DNA of 64,000 bases from Halodurantibacterium flavum (GTDB lineage: Bacteria > Pseudomonadota > Alphaproteobacteria > Rhodobacterales > Rhodobacteraceae), in the NCBI RefSeq assembly GCF_042681825.1, contig NZ_JBHUGH010000003.1, positions 426,418 to 490,417 of the forward strand. Direction: 5' to 3'. The first letter of the stretch is position 1. The number at the start of each line of letters is the position of its first letter. A program made the position numbers and the translations under genes. The notes beneath the pieces were generated by a model. That model was not told the origin of the DNA. It was given only the letters and a program-made list of their open reading frames with translations, and searched no databases. This document shows, in pieces, positions 1 through 8,484 of this stretch.

Positions 1-1
1 C

Positions 2-202
2 CCGCTCGGCGTGCTGACCGCGCGCGATGCGCTGGAACCCGGCGTGGCGAATGGTGCGGCCGTCGAGGCAGAGATTCCCATACGCGAGGCCATGGCCCGG
101 CTGGGCGACCTGCCCGCGCTGACCGTGACCGAGCGTGGCACACCGATCGGGCGCATCACGCGCGAGGGCGTGCTGGCCCGTCTGCTCCACCCCCGCAGCT
201 AG
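2..202 (+). CDS. C-terminal end of a CBS-domain protein (partial, enters from the left edge)
   Basis: The frame is open from the first bases to a TAG at 200-202. It reads PLGVLTARDAL, then a GDLPALTV stretch, and ends GRITREGVLARLL. This is the pattern of the second half of a CBS pair (beta strand, GxITxxxxL helix). A CBS domain at the extreme C-terminus with this ending fits the ATPase of a glycine betaine/proline/choline ABC transporter, but the ATPase part is outside the window, so that assignment is inference. The stop codon overlaps the stop of the convergent EamA gene by four bases. Confidence 0.5.
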   Translation, partial: PLGVLTARDALEPGVANGAAVEAEIPIREAMARLGDLPALTVTERGTPIGRITREGVLARLLHPRS

Positions 203-1098
203 GTTTCAACGGTCGCCGGAACGATACGACGCCGCAGCACGGCTTCACGCCAGGTGATGAAGAGAACGGCCGCCATGATGATCCCCCCACCCAGGATCAC
301 CCACCCGTCGATCGGTTCGTGAAAGACGAAGGCGCCGAGCAACGTCGCCCAGAGCAATTGCAGGAAGGTCACCGGCTGGGTCACGGTGACAGGGGCCGCG
401 GCGAAGGCGCGTGTCATCGTGTAATGCGCCGCGGTCGCGGCCCCCGCGACAAGGAACAGCACGACCATCTGATGCGCCGTCACGGGCACCCAGACCCACC
501 AGGCAAGCGGTGCGAGCAGCACCGTAACGCTCAGCGACAAAAGCGCGACGACCATCGCCGCGCCCATCTCCCCTGAAAGCCGTTTCGCAATGAGATAGGA
601 CGCGGCAAGCCCCGCGGCCGTCCCGAGCATGGCGATATGGCCCGGCGAGATTTCCCGGAAGCCCGGCCGCAGGATGAGGATCGCCCCGAAAAGCGCCGCC
701 GCGACCGCGAGAAGCCTGCGCGCCGCGAGCCGTTCCCCCAGAAAGAGCGCCGCCCCCAAAGTCACATAGATCGGATTGAGGTAGTTCATCGCCGTGACCT
801 CGGCCAGCGGGATCTGCGTCATCGCATAGAACCACAGGATCACGCCGACCGTGTGGACCGCCCCACGCACCCCTGTCAGCCATATCGCGCTGCGCGACAG
901 GCGCATCCGCAAAAGCGCGGGCAACATCGGCAGCAGAAAGACCAGCCCAAGCGCAAAGCGCAGAAAGGCCGACTGCGCCGGAGGAACATCGGGGCCCACA
1001 TATTTGACGCCCGCCGTCATCGCCACGAACAGGAAACCCGTCGCCAGCATCCAGAGGATGCCGATGACAGGATGTTCGGGCGGTTTGGCTGACGTCAT
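199..1098 (-). CDS. EamA/DMT-superfamily transporter
   Basis: This is a 299-residue, strongly hydrophobic protein with about ten predicted membrane segments in two similar halves, as in the EamA (DUF6) family of drug/metabolite exporters. The N-terminal half carries the typical PPAQSAFLRFALG stretch, and the second half ends in LGGGIIMAAVLFITW, as family members do. The substrate cannot be read from sequence. The start is the ATG at 1098; its upstream bases show no strong ribosome binding site. Two further EamA paralogues occur in the window (6101-7039 and 44609-45559). It is convergent with the CBS protein on its left. Confidence 0.88.
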   Translation of the reverse strand: MTSAKPPEHPVIGILWMLATGFLFVAMTAGVKYVGPDVPPAQSAFLRFALGLVFLLPMLPALLRMRLSRSAIWLTGVRGAVHTVGVILWFYAMTQIPLAEVTAMNYLNPIYVTLGAALFLGERLAARRLLAVAAALFGAILILRPGFREISPGHIAMLGTAAGLAASYLIAKRLSGEMGAAMVVALLSLSVTVLLAPLAWWVWVPVTAHQMVVLFLVAGAATAAHYTMTRAFAAAPVTVTQPVTFLQLLWATLLGAFVFHEPIDGWVILGGGIIMAAVLFITWREAVLRRRIVPATVET

Positions 1099-1149
1099 GA
1101 TGGGGGCGACCAGATACTATCGGCGGATCAACGGCAAGCCCGCGCCGGC

Positions 1150-1175
1150 AAAAAAGCCGCCCCTATGGGGACGGC
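1150..1175 (-). terminator. intrinsic terminator after yebC
   Basis: Read on the minus strand, a GC hairpin (GCCG, a bulged T, CCCC, loop ATA, GGGGCGGC) is followed directly by six T residues. It lies about 50 bases past the yebC stop and before the next minus-strand gene, so it most likely ends the yebC transcript. Confidence 0.7.
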
Positions 1176-1225
1176 CTCTCTCACACCCTTGGGCGCATGC
1201 GGGCAGGGCTGCCTGACGCCTTATG

Positions 1226-1966
1226 TCAAAGCTGCGCCATGACCTCTTCCGGCACCTCGAAATTGGCGGTGACGTTCTGCACGTCATCGTCGTCTTCCAG
1301 GGCGTCGATCAGCTTCATCAGCTTTTGCGCGCCTTCGAGGTCAAGCTCGGTCGTCGTCTGCGGCTTCCAGACGAGCTTGGAGGATTCGGATTCCCCGAGG
1401 CTTCCCTCCAGCGCCGAGGACACATCGGCAAGGTCGGTGTCGCCGCACCAGATCACATGCCCCTCATCCGAGCTTTCGACATCCTCGGCGCCGGCCTCGA
1501 TGGCCGCCATCATCACGCTGTCGGCGTCACCCACGGATGCGGGATAGATGATCTGCCCCTTGCGGTCGAACATGAACGAGACGGACCCGGTTTCCCCAAG
1601 GTTCCCGCCATGCTTGCCAAAGGTCGAACGCACATTCGAGGCGGTCCGGTTGCGGTTGTCGGTCATCGCCTCGACGATCACCGCGACGCCGCCCGGCCCA
1701 TAGCCCTCATAGCGGATTTCCTCGTAATTCTCGGCGTCGCCACCCTGCGATTTCTTGATCGCCCGCTCGATCACGTCCTTGGGGACCGAGTTCGACTTGG
1801 CTTCCTTGACGGCAAGACGCAGACGCGGGTTCTTTTCCGGGTCAGGATCGCCCATCTTTGCGGCGACGGTGATCTCTTTCGACAATTTCGAAAACAGCTT
1901 GGAGCGGATCGAATCCTGCCGCCCCTTGCGGTGCTGGATGTTCGCCCATTTGGAATGGCCCGCCAT
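1226..1966 (-). CDS. yebC: YebC/PmpR family protein
   Basis: The product (246 residues) is the YebC/PmpR/TACO1 family, described both as a DNA-binding regulator and as a factor that relieves ribosome stalling. The N-terminus MAGHSKWANIQHRKGRQD is the family signature, followed by KLFSKLSKEITVAAKMG and, near residue 90, GYGPGGVAV. The frame stays open upstream for 36 more codons, but the conserved start is the ATG at 1966, preceded by GGAGAAG. Length matches the family. It appears to be a single-gene unit with its own terminator. In many bacteria yebC sits near ruvC; it does not here. Confidence 0.97.
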   Translation of the reverse strand: MAGHSKWANIQHRKGRQDSIRSKLFSKLSKEITVAAKMGDPDPEKNPRLRLAVKEAKSNSVPKDVIERAIKKSQGGDAENYEEIRYEGYGPGGVAVIVEAMTDNRNRTASNVRSTFGKHGGNLGETGSVSFMFDRKGQIIYPASVGDADSVMMAAIEAGAEDVESSDEGHVIWCGDTDLADVSSALEGSLGESESSKLVWKPQTTTELDLEGAQKLMKLIDALEDDDDVQNVTANFEVPEEVMAQL

Positions 1967-2128
1967 GATCTTCTCCGATCGGATACACTGGAATTGCGGG
2001 CCTCTATAATCCAAAGGCCGGTGATGCCGCAAGTCGCGGACCCTTTCCGGCCCGGCGCGCGTTAATGCGGGCAATACCCGTCAGAGAAGATTATTCTGGT
2101 GCCGGACGGGCCTTTCAGCGGGACAGGA

Positions 2129-3904
2129 ATGACAACCGACCAGATCGTGCTTTTCAGCATATTCGCCGTGCTCCTCATCCTGTTTCTGTGGGGGCGCTAC
2201 CGTTACGACATCGTGGCCTTTGGCGGGCTGCTGGTGGGGGTGGTCGCGGGCGTCATCCCCGCCGAAGACGCCTTTTCCGGCTTTGGGCATCCGGCGACGG
2301 TCATCGTCGCGCTGGTCCTGATCGCATCGGCCGGGATCACCCGGTCCGGCGGCGTCCAGCTTATCACCCGGCGGCTGGTGTCGAGCAGCCGGGGCACGGC
2401 GCGGCATATCGCGGTGCTGGGCGGCGTGGGCGCGATCATGTCGGGCTTCATGAACAACATCGCGGCGCTTGCGCTTTTGATGCCGGTCGACATGCAGACG
2501 GCGCGAAAGGCCAAGCGCGCCGTGGGCCGCACGCTGATGCCGCTGTCATTTGCGACAATCCTCGGCGGGATGCTGACGCTGATCGGCACGCCGCCCAATA
2601 TCCTTGTCGCGAGTTTCCGGCAGGAATCGCTGGGCGAGCCGTTCCGGATGTTCGACTTTGCGCCGGTGGGCCTTGTGATCACGGTGGCCGGGATCGTGTT
2701 CATCGCGACGATCGGCTGGCGGCTGATCCCGATCCGGTCGTCCGACGGCCAGATGGCGAATGCGCTGATCGACGACTACGTGGCCGAACTTGTCGTGCCC
2801 GAGGAATCCGAGTTGATCGGCCGGCAGATCTACGATCTGGAACCCGACGCGGAACGCAGCGATCTCGCGATCCTGACCTTGCGGCGTGAGGACGGGTCAA
2901 CCCGCTATGGCCCCGTCCGCAACGCGACGCTGGAGGCGGGGGACGTGTTGGTGGTCGAGGCGAGCCCCGAGGCCCTGAACGAATTCCGCTCGATCACCAA
3001 GCTCGACTATCCCAAGAACCGCAGCCAGACCGAGGCGAAGATCACCGGCGACGGCATGAACCTGGTCGAGGTCGTGATCCCCGCCGACAGCCGCATCGTC
3101 GGCAAGACGGCGCAGGCGCTCGGGCTGGGATGGCGGCATCACACGATCCTCATGGGCATCTCGCGCGAGGGCAGGACGATCCGCGACCGGGTGCGCCGCA
3201 CGGTGATCTTTCCGGGCGATATCCTTCTGCTGCTCGTGCCCGAGGAAACGCAAGGCGATGTGGTCCAGTGGCTGGGCGGGCTGCCGCTGGCTGGCGGTAC
3301 GAGCGTCACGAACGAGCGTCACGTCTGGTGGGGACTCGGGCTTTTCGCGGCGGCAATCGTCGCGGTTTCATTCTCGCTGATGACGATGCCGGTCGCGCTT
3401 GGATTTGTCATCATCGGCTATGTGTTGCAACGCATCCTGACGCTGCAGAACCTTTACAACCATGTGGACTGGCCGGTGATCGTGCTCCTGGGCTCGATGA
3501 TCCCGCTTGGTCTGGCGCTTGACCAGACGGGCGGGTCGGCGCTGATCGCCTCGGGGCTCCTGGTCCTGACCCAGGGCTGGCCCGCCTGGGTGAGCCTCCT
3601 GTTGCTGATGGTGGTCACCATGTTCCTGTCGGACGTGCTGAACAACAACGCCACAACGATCCTTGCCGCGCCGGTAGGCATCCGGGTCGCCGAACAGCTG
3701 GGCGTCAGTCCGGACCCCTTTCTGATGGCGGTGGCGGTCTCGGCATCCTGCGCGTTCCTCACCCCCATCGGGCATCAGAACAACACGGTGATCCTTGGGC
3801 CGGGCCGCTATCGCTTTTCCGACTACTGGCGGATGGGCCTGCCGTTGGAGGCGATCGTCCTTGCGGTGGGCCTGCCGGCGATCCTGATCTTCTGGCCTCT
3901 CTGA
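2129..3904 (+). CDS. SLC13-family anion permease with TrkA-C domains
   Basis: This is a 591-residue membrane protein. Residues 1-200 and 400-590 hold about 12 membrane segments. The cytosolic middle (about 205-390) holds two TrkA-C/RCK-C domains, recognisable by YDLEP, GDVLVVEA and GDILLLLVPEE strands. Each membrane half carries the family hairpin with paired asparagines (MNNIAALALLMPV near 110; LNNNATTILAAPVGI near 510), as in the DASS/SLC13 and ArsB/NhaD fold. Such proteins move sulfate, dicarboxylates or other anions with Na+; the substrate here is unknown. A GTG at 2099 is an alternative start. A paralogue of the same architecture lies at 4302-6074 in the opposite orientation. Confidence 0.88.
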   Translation: MTTDQIVLFSIFAVLLILFLWGRYRYDIVAFGGLLVGVVAGVIPAEDAFSGFGHPATVIVALVLIASAGITRSGGVQLITRRLVSSSRGTARHIAVLGGVGAIMSGFMNNIAALALLMPVDMQTARKAKRAVGRTLMPLSFATILGGMLTLIGTPPNILVASFRQESLGEPFRMFDFAPVGLVITVAGIVFIATIGWRLIPIRSSDGQMANALIDDYVAELVVPEESELIGRQIYDLEPDAERSDLAILTLRREDGSTRYGPVRNATLEAGDVLVVEASPEALNEFRSITKLDYPKNRSQTEAKITGDGMNLVEVVIPADSRIVGKTAQALGLGWRHHTILMGISREGRTIRDRVRRTVIFPGDILLLLVPEETQGDVVQWLGGLPLAGGTSVTNERHVWWGLGLFAAAIVAVSFSLMTMPVALGFVIIGYVLQRILTLQNLYNHVDWPVIVLLGSMIPLGLALDQTGGSALIASGLLVLTQGWPAWVSLLLLMVVTMFLSDVLNNNATTILAAPVGIRVAEQLGVSPDPFLMAVAVSASCAFLTPIGHQNNTVILGPGRYRFSDYWRMGLPLEAIVLAVGLPAILIFWPL

Positions 3905-4258
3905 TCAGCGGGACGGAAGCGGCGGCGGCACGTCAAAGCGCCACGCCCTGCCGGTATTGTCGCTGACCGTCACGACGCCCATGCCCGGGAAAAAGCCGAA
4001 GAGCCGGCCGAGGGCCGAGCGTATCGCGTTCGGCTCCAGTGCCACGTCATAGCGATAGGCGGGGCTGCAGCCTTCCAGCGTCCCGCTCCAGCCATCGGCG
4101 CGACGGATGGCAAGCTCGCGCGTGCCGGTGCATCGCTGCCAGTCGGACAGACGGACCGTCAGATCGCCGTTCGGGGCAAAATCCACCTCGGTCGGGCGCG
4201 GCGTGAGAGAGGCCGCGCAGCCCGCAAGCATCAGAATGGCGGCAAGGGCAAGACGCAT
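3905..4258 (-). CDS. small putative lipoprotein
   Basis: The 117-residue product begins MRLALAAILMLAGCAAS, a short signal peptide with the lipobox LAGC, so it should be lipidated and face the periplasm. The rest contains four strands such as LTVRLSDWQRC and a pair of cysteines in the mature part (C43 and C64 by my count) that could form a disulfide. I recognise no domain. The ATG at 4258 is preferred over the TTG at 4276 because GGAG lies seven bases before it. Its end abuts the convergent SLC13 gene, with no bases between the two stops. It sits upstream of the second SLC13 gene but is separated from it. Confidence 0.7.
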   Translation of the reverse strand: MRLALAAILMLAGCAASLTPRPTEVDFAPNGDLTVRLSDWQRCTGTRELAIRRADGWSGTLEGCSPAYRYDVALEPNAIRSALGRLFGFFPGMGVVTVSDNTGRAWRFDVPPPLPSR

Positions 4259-4301
4259 CGACAGTCTCCGTGGCAATCTCTGCGGCGGGCTCCGGGCCCG
4301 G

Positions 4302-6074
4302 TCAGTAGAACAGCGATATCACGATTGTCGCCGCAACCGCCATCACGACATTGAGCGGCAGCCCGATCCGGAGGAAATCCGAAAAGCGATAGCCGCCCGG
4401 GCCGTAGACAAGCGTGTTGGTCTGATAGCCGATGGGCGTCGCGAAACTGGCCGAGGCCCCCATCATCACGGCGATGACAAGCGGGCGCGGGTCGATCCCC
4501 AGCGAATGTGCGAGCCCGATGGCCAGCGGCGTGACCACGACGGCCACGGCATTGTTGGTCACAAGTTCCGTCAGGACCGAGGTCAGCGCATAGATCGAGA
4601 GGATCAGCACGAAGGGCGGCAACCCCCCGAGCCATGGCGCGACCGTGGTGACGATCAGCTGCACCGCCCCCGAATGATCGAGACCGGCGCCCACCCCCAG
4701 CATGCCGAAGATCAGCGCCAGAAGCCGGCCATCGATGCCGGCCAGCGCCTCATCCGCGTCAATGCAGCGGGTGACAAGCACGATGGCCACCCCGATGAAG
4801 GCGAGGATGTGGATCGGCGCGATATTCAGCGCCGACAGGACCACGATCCCCACCAGAACCGCAATCACGATGGGCGCATGGGACCGGCGGAACGCCCGCT
4901 CGGACGGCTGGCCGACCTGCACAAGGTCCATGTCGGTTGCAAGGCGCTGGATATCCCCCGGCGCCCCTTCAAGCAAAAGCGTATCGCCGACACGCACGAC
5001 CAGATCGTCCAGCTGCCGGCCGATATTCTGGTTCCGACGATGCACGGCCAGCGGATAGACTCCGTAGCGACGGCGCAACCGCATGGAGCCGAGCGTCCGC
5101 CCCTCCATCCGGCAACCGGGGGTGATCAGCACCTCGACCGTCGTCGTTTCGACCGACGAAAGCTTGTCCACCAGCCGCAATTCGCGGTTCTGCTGCAGGC
5201 CCAGCACCTCGGACATGGGCGTCCGCAACACGACCCGGTCGCCCGCCGCCAGCACGACCTCGGCCAGTTCCCGCCTGAGCGAGGCATCGCCGCGCAGGAC
5301 GTCCACCACCCGGGCCCCGCCACGCTTGAATATCTCCACCTCATCGAGCGAGCGTCCGATCAGGCCGCTTTCTTCGGGGATGGCGACCTCGGTAAAGAAC
5401 TTCATCCGCGACCGGTCGGTCAGCATCCCGGTGAGTGAATCGCGATCCGGCAGCAGCCGCGGCCCCAGAAGCGCCAGATAGCCGACCCCAACGGCCGCCA
5501 GCGTCAGCCCCACCCAGGTGATTTCAAAGACGTGGAACGGCTCCAGCCCCTGGGCGCGCGCAACGCCGTCGACCAGCAGGTTGGTCGAGGTGCCCAGCAG
5601 CGTGATCGTTCCGCCGAAGATCGAAAGATAGGACAGCGGGATCATCAGCTTGGAAGGCGATTTCCCCAGCTGCTTTGCCAGTTGCATGAAGATCGGGATC
5701 ATCACGACCACGACCGGCGTGTTGTTGACGAAGGCCGAGAGGGCCAGCACGCCAAGCGACAGCACGACCAGCGTCAGCAACGGCCGCTTTTCCACATGCA
5801 CGGCCGCCAGATGCGTGACCCAGTCCAGCGTCCCTGTGCGCACCAAGCCCCCCACGATGATGAAGAGCGCGGCAATGGTCCAGGGCGCGTTGTTGGAAAA
5901 GACCTGCATCGTCGCCTCGACCGGCAGGATGCCCAGCAGCAGCATCAGCACGGCGCCGCTGATCGCCACCACCTCGACAGGATAAACCTCGCGCAGGAAC
6001 ATCACGAACATGCCGATGACGATCGCGATCGCCAGCAATGCCTCGGTCGTCGCGGAAAACTCGAACCCCAACAT
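4302..6074 (-). CDS. SLC13-family anion permease with TrkA-C domains
   Basis: At 590 residues, the protein has the same layout as the permease at 2129-3904: membrane half, two TrkA-C/RCK-C domains (about residues 210-380), membrane half. The asparagine-rich hairpins are FVNNTPVVVVMIPIF near 115 and LVTNNAVAVVVTPLAI near 515. It ends shortly after GPGGYRFSDFLRIGLPL, a conserved C-terminal stretch also present in the paralogue. The transported anion is unknown. The two paralogues are divergent in sequence, so they probably do not come from a recent duplication. Upstream of the start is AGGCAGGAGAG, a usable ribosome binding site. Confidence 0.88.
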   Translation of the reverse strand: MLGFEFSATTEALLAIAIVIGMFVMFLREVYPVEVVAISGAVLMLLLGILPVEATMQVFSNNAPWTIAALFIIVGGLVRTGTLDWVTHLAAVHVEKRPLLTLVVLSLGVLALSAFVNNTPVVVVMIPIFMQLAKQLGKSPSKLMIPLSYLSIFGGTITLLGTSTNLLVDGVARAQGLEPFHVFEITWVGLTLAAVGVGYLALLGPRLLPDRDSLTGMLTDRSRMKFFTEVAIPEESGLIGRSLDEVEIFKRGGARVVDVLRGDASLRRELAEVVLAAGDRVVLRTPMSEVLGLQQNRELRLVDKLSSVETTTVEVLITPGCRMEGRTLGSMRLRRRYGVYPLAVHRRNQNIGRQLDDLVVRVGDTLLLEGAPGDIQRLATDMDLVQVGQPSERAFRRSHAPIVIAVLVGIVVLSALNIAPIHILAFIGVAIVLVTRCIDADEALAGIDGRLLALIFGMLGVGAGLDHSGAVQLIVTTVAPWLGGLPPFVLILSIYALTSVLTELVTNNAVAVVVTPLAIGLAHSLGIDPRPLVIAVMMGASASFATPIGYQTNTLVYGPGGYRFSDFLRIGLPLNVVMAVAATIVISLFY

Positions 6075-6100
6075 GATCTCTCCTGCCTCTCGCCGGAAAC

Positions 6101-7039
6101 CTATGCTTCACGCCCGTTTCCGGGCAACCTTTTAACCACTTCAATCACATCGGCTTTGTGACGGCCTGCCTTGGGCTGCACAAGAAAGAGGCCGCCAAAG
6201 AGCAGGATGAGCGCGAACCAGAAGCTGTTTCCATACCGCTCGCCCAGCAGGAGCATCGACCAGACCACACCGCAGCCTGTCACCAGATAGGCAACCTGCG
6301 CGGCGTATACTGATCCTGCCCGGCACAGAAGCCAGACATAGCCCGTGTAGGCCATCAGGCTCGCCACCGCGCCGGCAAGGATCGCCACCTCGGCCAGGGT
6401 GGGGGCGGCAGGTGGCAGGATGACCTGCCCGGTCAGGATCGCCACAGGTGTGACCGCGCCAAGCGCCACGACCGAAGCCCCGAGCAGCGTCTGCATCGCA
6501 TCGATGTCGCGCACGGCGAAGCCTGCGACGAACGCCCCCTCCATCGCATAGCAGAGCGGCGCCAGTGCTGCCACGACCAGAAAGATCAGCGCCCCGGCCT
6601 GGGGCAGCGCAAGCTGCGGCAGCGCCAGAACGACGATCCCTGCCGCGCCCAGCGCAAGGCCGAGGCCGCGGAGGGGGTGGAACCTCTCCAACCCCAGCAC
6701 CAGTGCCACGGGCAGTGCAAAAAGCGGGACGAGCGACAGGACGACCGACAGCACCCCCGCCGGCAGATGCGCCGCCGCCGTGTAAGAGGCGCTGTGCGGC
6801 AGAACCATGCCCATAAGCCCGACCGCAAGGTAAAGCCGCAGATGCGCGGGCCCCATGGGCAGGGTCCTGCGCCGCAAAAGGCAGATGCTGCCAAGCACCA
6901 GGATGTTGACCGCGACCTGCCACTGAATGATGCCGAAGGCCGCATGACCCCCGCCCACCGCGATCTTGGTCAAAGGCGTGGTGAGCCCCCAAAGCGCCCC
7001 GATGCCCAGCAATGCGACCAGCGGGGCGAGGTGCGCCAT
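6101..7039 (-). CDS. EamA/DMT-superfamily transporter
   Basis: This 312-residue, ten-segment membrane protein of the EamA family starts MAHLAPLVALLGIGALWG. An upstream extension of 117 codons in the same frame is only the antisense-like overlap with the preceding gene. The ATG at 7039 forms a TGATG stop-start junction with the YmdB-like gene, so the two are translationally coupled. The C-terminus QPKAGRHKADVIEVVKRL is cytosolic and basic. Substrate unknown. Confidence 0.87.
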   Translation of the reverse strand: MAHLAPLVALLGIGALWGLTTPLTKIAVGGGHAAFGIIQWQVAVNILVLGSICLLRRRTLPMGPAHLRLYLAVGLMGMVLPHSASYTAAAHLPAGVLSVVLSLVPLFALPVALVLGLERFHPLRGLGLALGAAGIVVLALPQLALPQAGALIFLVVAALAPLCYAMEGAFVAGFAVRDIDAMQTLLGASVVALGAVTPVAILTGQVILPPAAPTLAEVAILAGAVASLMAYTGYVWLLCRAGSVYAAQVAYLVTGCGVVWSMLLLGERYGNSFWFALILLFGGLFLVQPKAGRHKADVIEVVKRLPGNGREA

Positions 7040-7851
7040 CAGGGGCGACTCTCCTGCAGGCGGCCACCGAGACGGACCATCACGGCGCGGGTTGCGAGGC
7101 CGGTCCGGTCGTCCGTCTCGACATAGAAACCCGAAAGCGTTGCAGGGCCCGCCGCAGGCTCGAACCGTCCCTTGGACATGCCTGTGACAAAGCGGCGGAT
7201 CGGTTCGAGCTTTTCCATCCCGATCACGCTGTTGTAATCCCCACACATGCCCGCGTCGCTGAGATATGCGGTGCCGCCGGGCAGGATCTGCGCGTCGCCG
7301 GTGGGCACATGGGTATGGGTCCCGACCACCACGCTGGCACGGCCATCGCACCAGTGGCCGGTGGCCATCTTTTCCGACGTCGCCTCGCAATGAATGTCGA
7401 TCAGCGCCGCCTGCACCGCACCGCCCAGCGGATGCGCCTTGAGCACCGTTTCAAGCGCCGAGAACGGATCGTCGAACGGGCGCTTCATGAAGACCTGTCC
7501 AAGCGCCTGCGCAACCAGAATGCGGCGCCCGCCGGTGGCCTCGAACACCCGGGCGCCGCGACCGGGCGCGCCCTTGGCGTAGTTGAGGGGGCGGATGATG
7601 CGCGGCTCTTGCTCGGCATAGCCCAGCATGTCGCGCTGATCGAAGGCGTGATCGCCCAGCGTGATGCAATCGGCGCCTGCGTCGAGCATTTCCTTGGCAT
7701 GGGCAGGGGAAAGGCCGGCGCCGGCCGTCGCGTTTTCACCGTTCACCACCACGAAATCGAGCGCCCATTCCCGGCGCAGCGCCGGAAGCTGTTCTGCCAC
7801 GGCGGCACGCCCCGCCCGACCCATGACATCGCCAAGAAAGAGAATCTTCAT
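7039..7851 (-). CDS. YmdB-like calcineurin-type phosphoesterase (TIGR00282 family)
   Basis: This is a 270-residue metallophosphoesterase. The dinuclear metal site is visible: D8 in LFLGDVMGRAGR, N38 in VVNGENA, GDHAFD near 65-70, H-bearing IDIHCEATSEK near 150, and GTHTHVPTGD near 180. This set matches the YmdB/TIGR00282 family, for which Bacillus YmdB is a cyclic-nucleotide phosphodiesterase affecting RNA turnover and biofilm choice. It is followed by a coupled EamA gene and preceded, 66 bases away, by the 5-formyl-THF cyclo-ligase gene. Alphaproteobacterial members have not, to my knowledge, been assigned a physiological substrate. Confidence 0.92.
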   Translation of the reverse strand: MKILFLGDVMGRAGRAAVAEQLPALRREWALDFVVVNGENATAGAGLSPAHAKEMLDAGADCITLGDHAFDQRDMLGYAEQEPRIIRPLNYAKGAPGRGARVFEATGGRRILVAQALGQVFMKRPFDDPFSALETVLKAHPLGGAVQAALIDIHCEATSEKMATGHWCDGRASVVVGTHTHVPTGDAQILPGGTAYLSDAGMCGDYNSVIGMEKLEPIRRFVTGMSKGRFEPAAGPATLSGFYVETDDRTGLATRAVMVRLGGRLQESRP

Positions 7852-7917
7852 GAGGCAAAGCCTTATCGCATCGCCCTTCAGTGGCCAACGGGTTTCAGCA
7901 CGCCGGGGCTGCGGCCG

Positions 7918-8484
7918 TCAGCGGAACCATGTCACGCCCCGCTCGGTCACGATGCCATCGAGCGGCTGATCGACCGGCTCGACCGGAATTTCGGGCAACT
8001 CTTGCGCGCCAAAGGCGAAACCGATGGCGACGACGGGCTTTCTGGCGCGCAGGATTTCCAGCGTGCGGTCGTAAAAACCGCCGCCATAGCCAAGCCGGAA
8101 GCCGCGCGCATCAAAGGCGACCAGCGGCACGATCAGAAGATCGGGTTCAAGCCACGCGCCCTCTGCCGGCACAAGGGCACCGAAGGTGCCGCGCACCATC
8201 CGCGCGTCGGGCGTCCATTCGCGAAAACGCAGCGGCTGCCCCCGACCCACGATCACCGGAACACAGACCGGCCCTTGATGGGCGGCCATCGCAGGCAGCG
8301 GGTCGATCTCGTTCCGCATCGGCATGTAGCCGGCAAGGATCTTTCCCGTCTCTGACCCGATGGCGGCCCGCAGATGGTCGGCCGCCGCCCCCTGCCCCGC
8401 CGCATGGGCCAGATCGCGCGCCAGAAGCGCCGCCTGACGCGCGCGGCTCTTGGCCTCGGTCGGATCGGGCGCGGTGCCGGTCAT
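7918..8484 (-). CDS. 5-formyltetrahydrofolate cyclo-ligase
   Basis: The 188-residue enzyme of the 5-FTHF cyclo-ligase (MTHFS, YgfA/Fau) family converts 5-formyl-THF to 5,10-methenyl-THF with ATP, recycling a storage folate. The C-terminal signature LGYGGGFYDRTLE (residues 131-143) contains the ATP and metal site, and LIVPLVAFDARGFRLG precedes it. Length is normal. The start ATG at 8484 overlaps the mgtE stop by four bases (ATGA), so it is probably translated from the mgtE transcript. I looked for a 6S RNA, which sits beside this gene in enterobacteria. There is no room for one on the 5' side. Confidence 0.95.
   Translation of the reverse strand: MTGTAPDPTEAKSRARQAALLARDLAHAAGQGAAADHLRAAIGSETGKILAGYMPMRNEIDPLPAMAAHQGPVCVPVIVGRGQPLRFREWTPDARMVRGTFGALVPAEGAWLEPDLLIVPLVAFDARGFRLGYGGGFYDRTLEILRARKPVVAIGFAFGAQELPEIPVEPVDQPLDGIVTERGVTWFR

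Noticed and set aside
7852..7917. 6S RNA next to the 5-formyl-THF cyclo-ligase gene
   Set aside because: The gap is only 66 bases, and no long hairpin with a central bulge is present; the other side overlaps mgtE.
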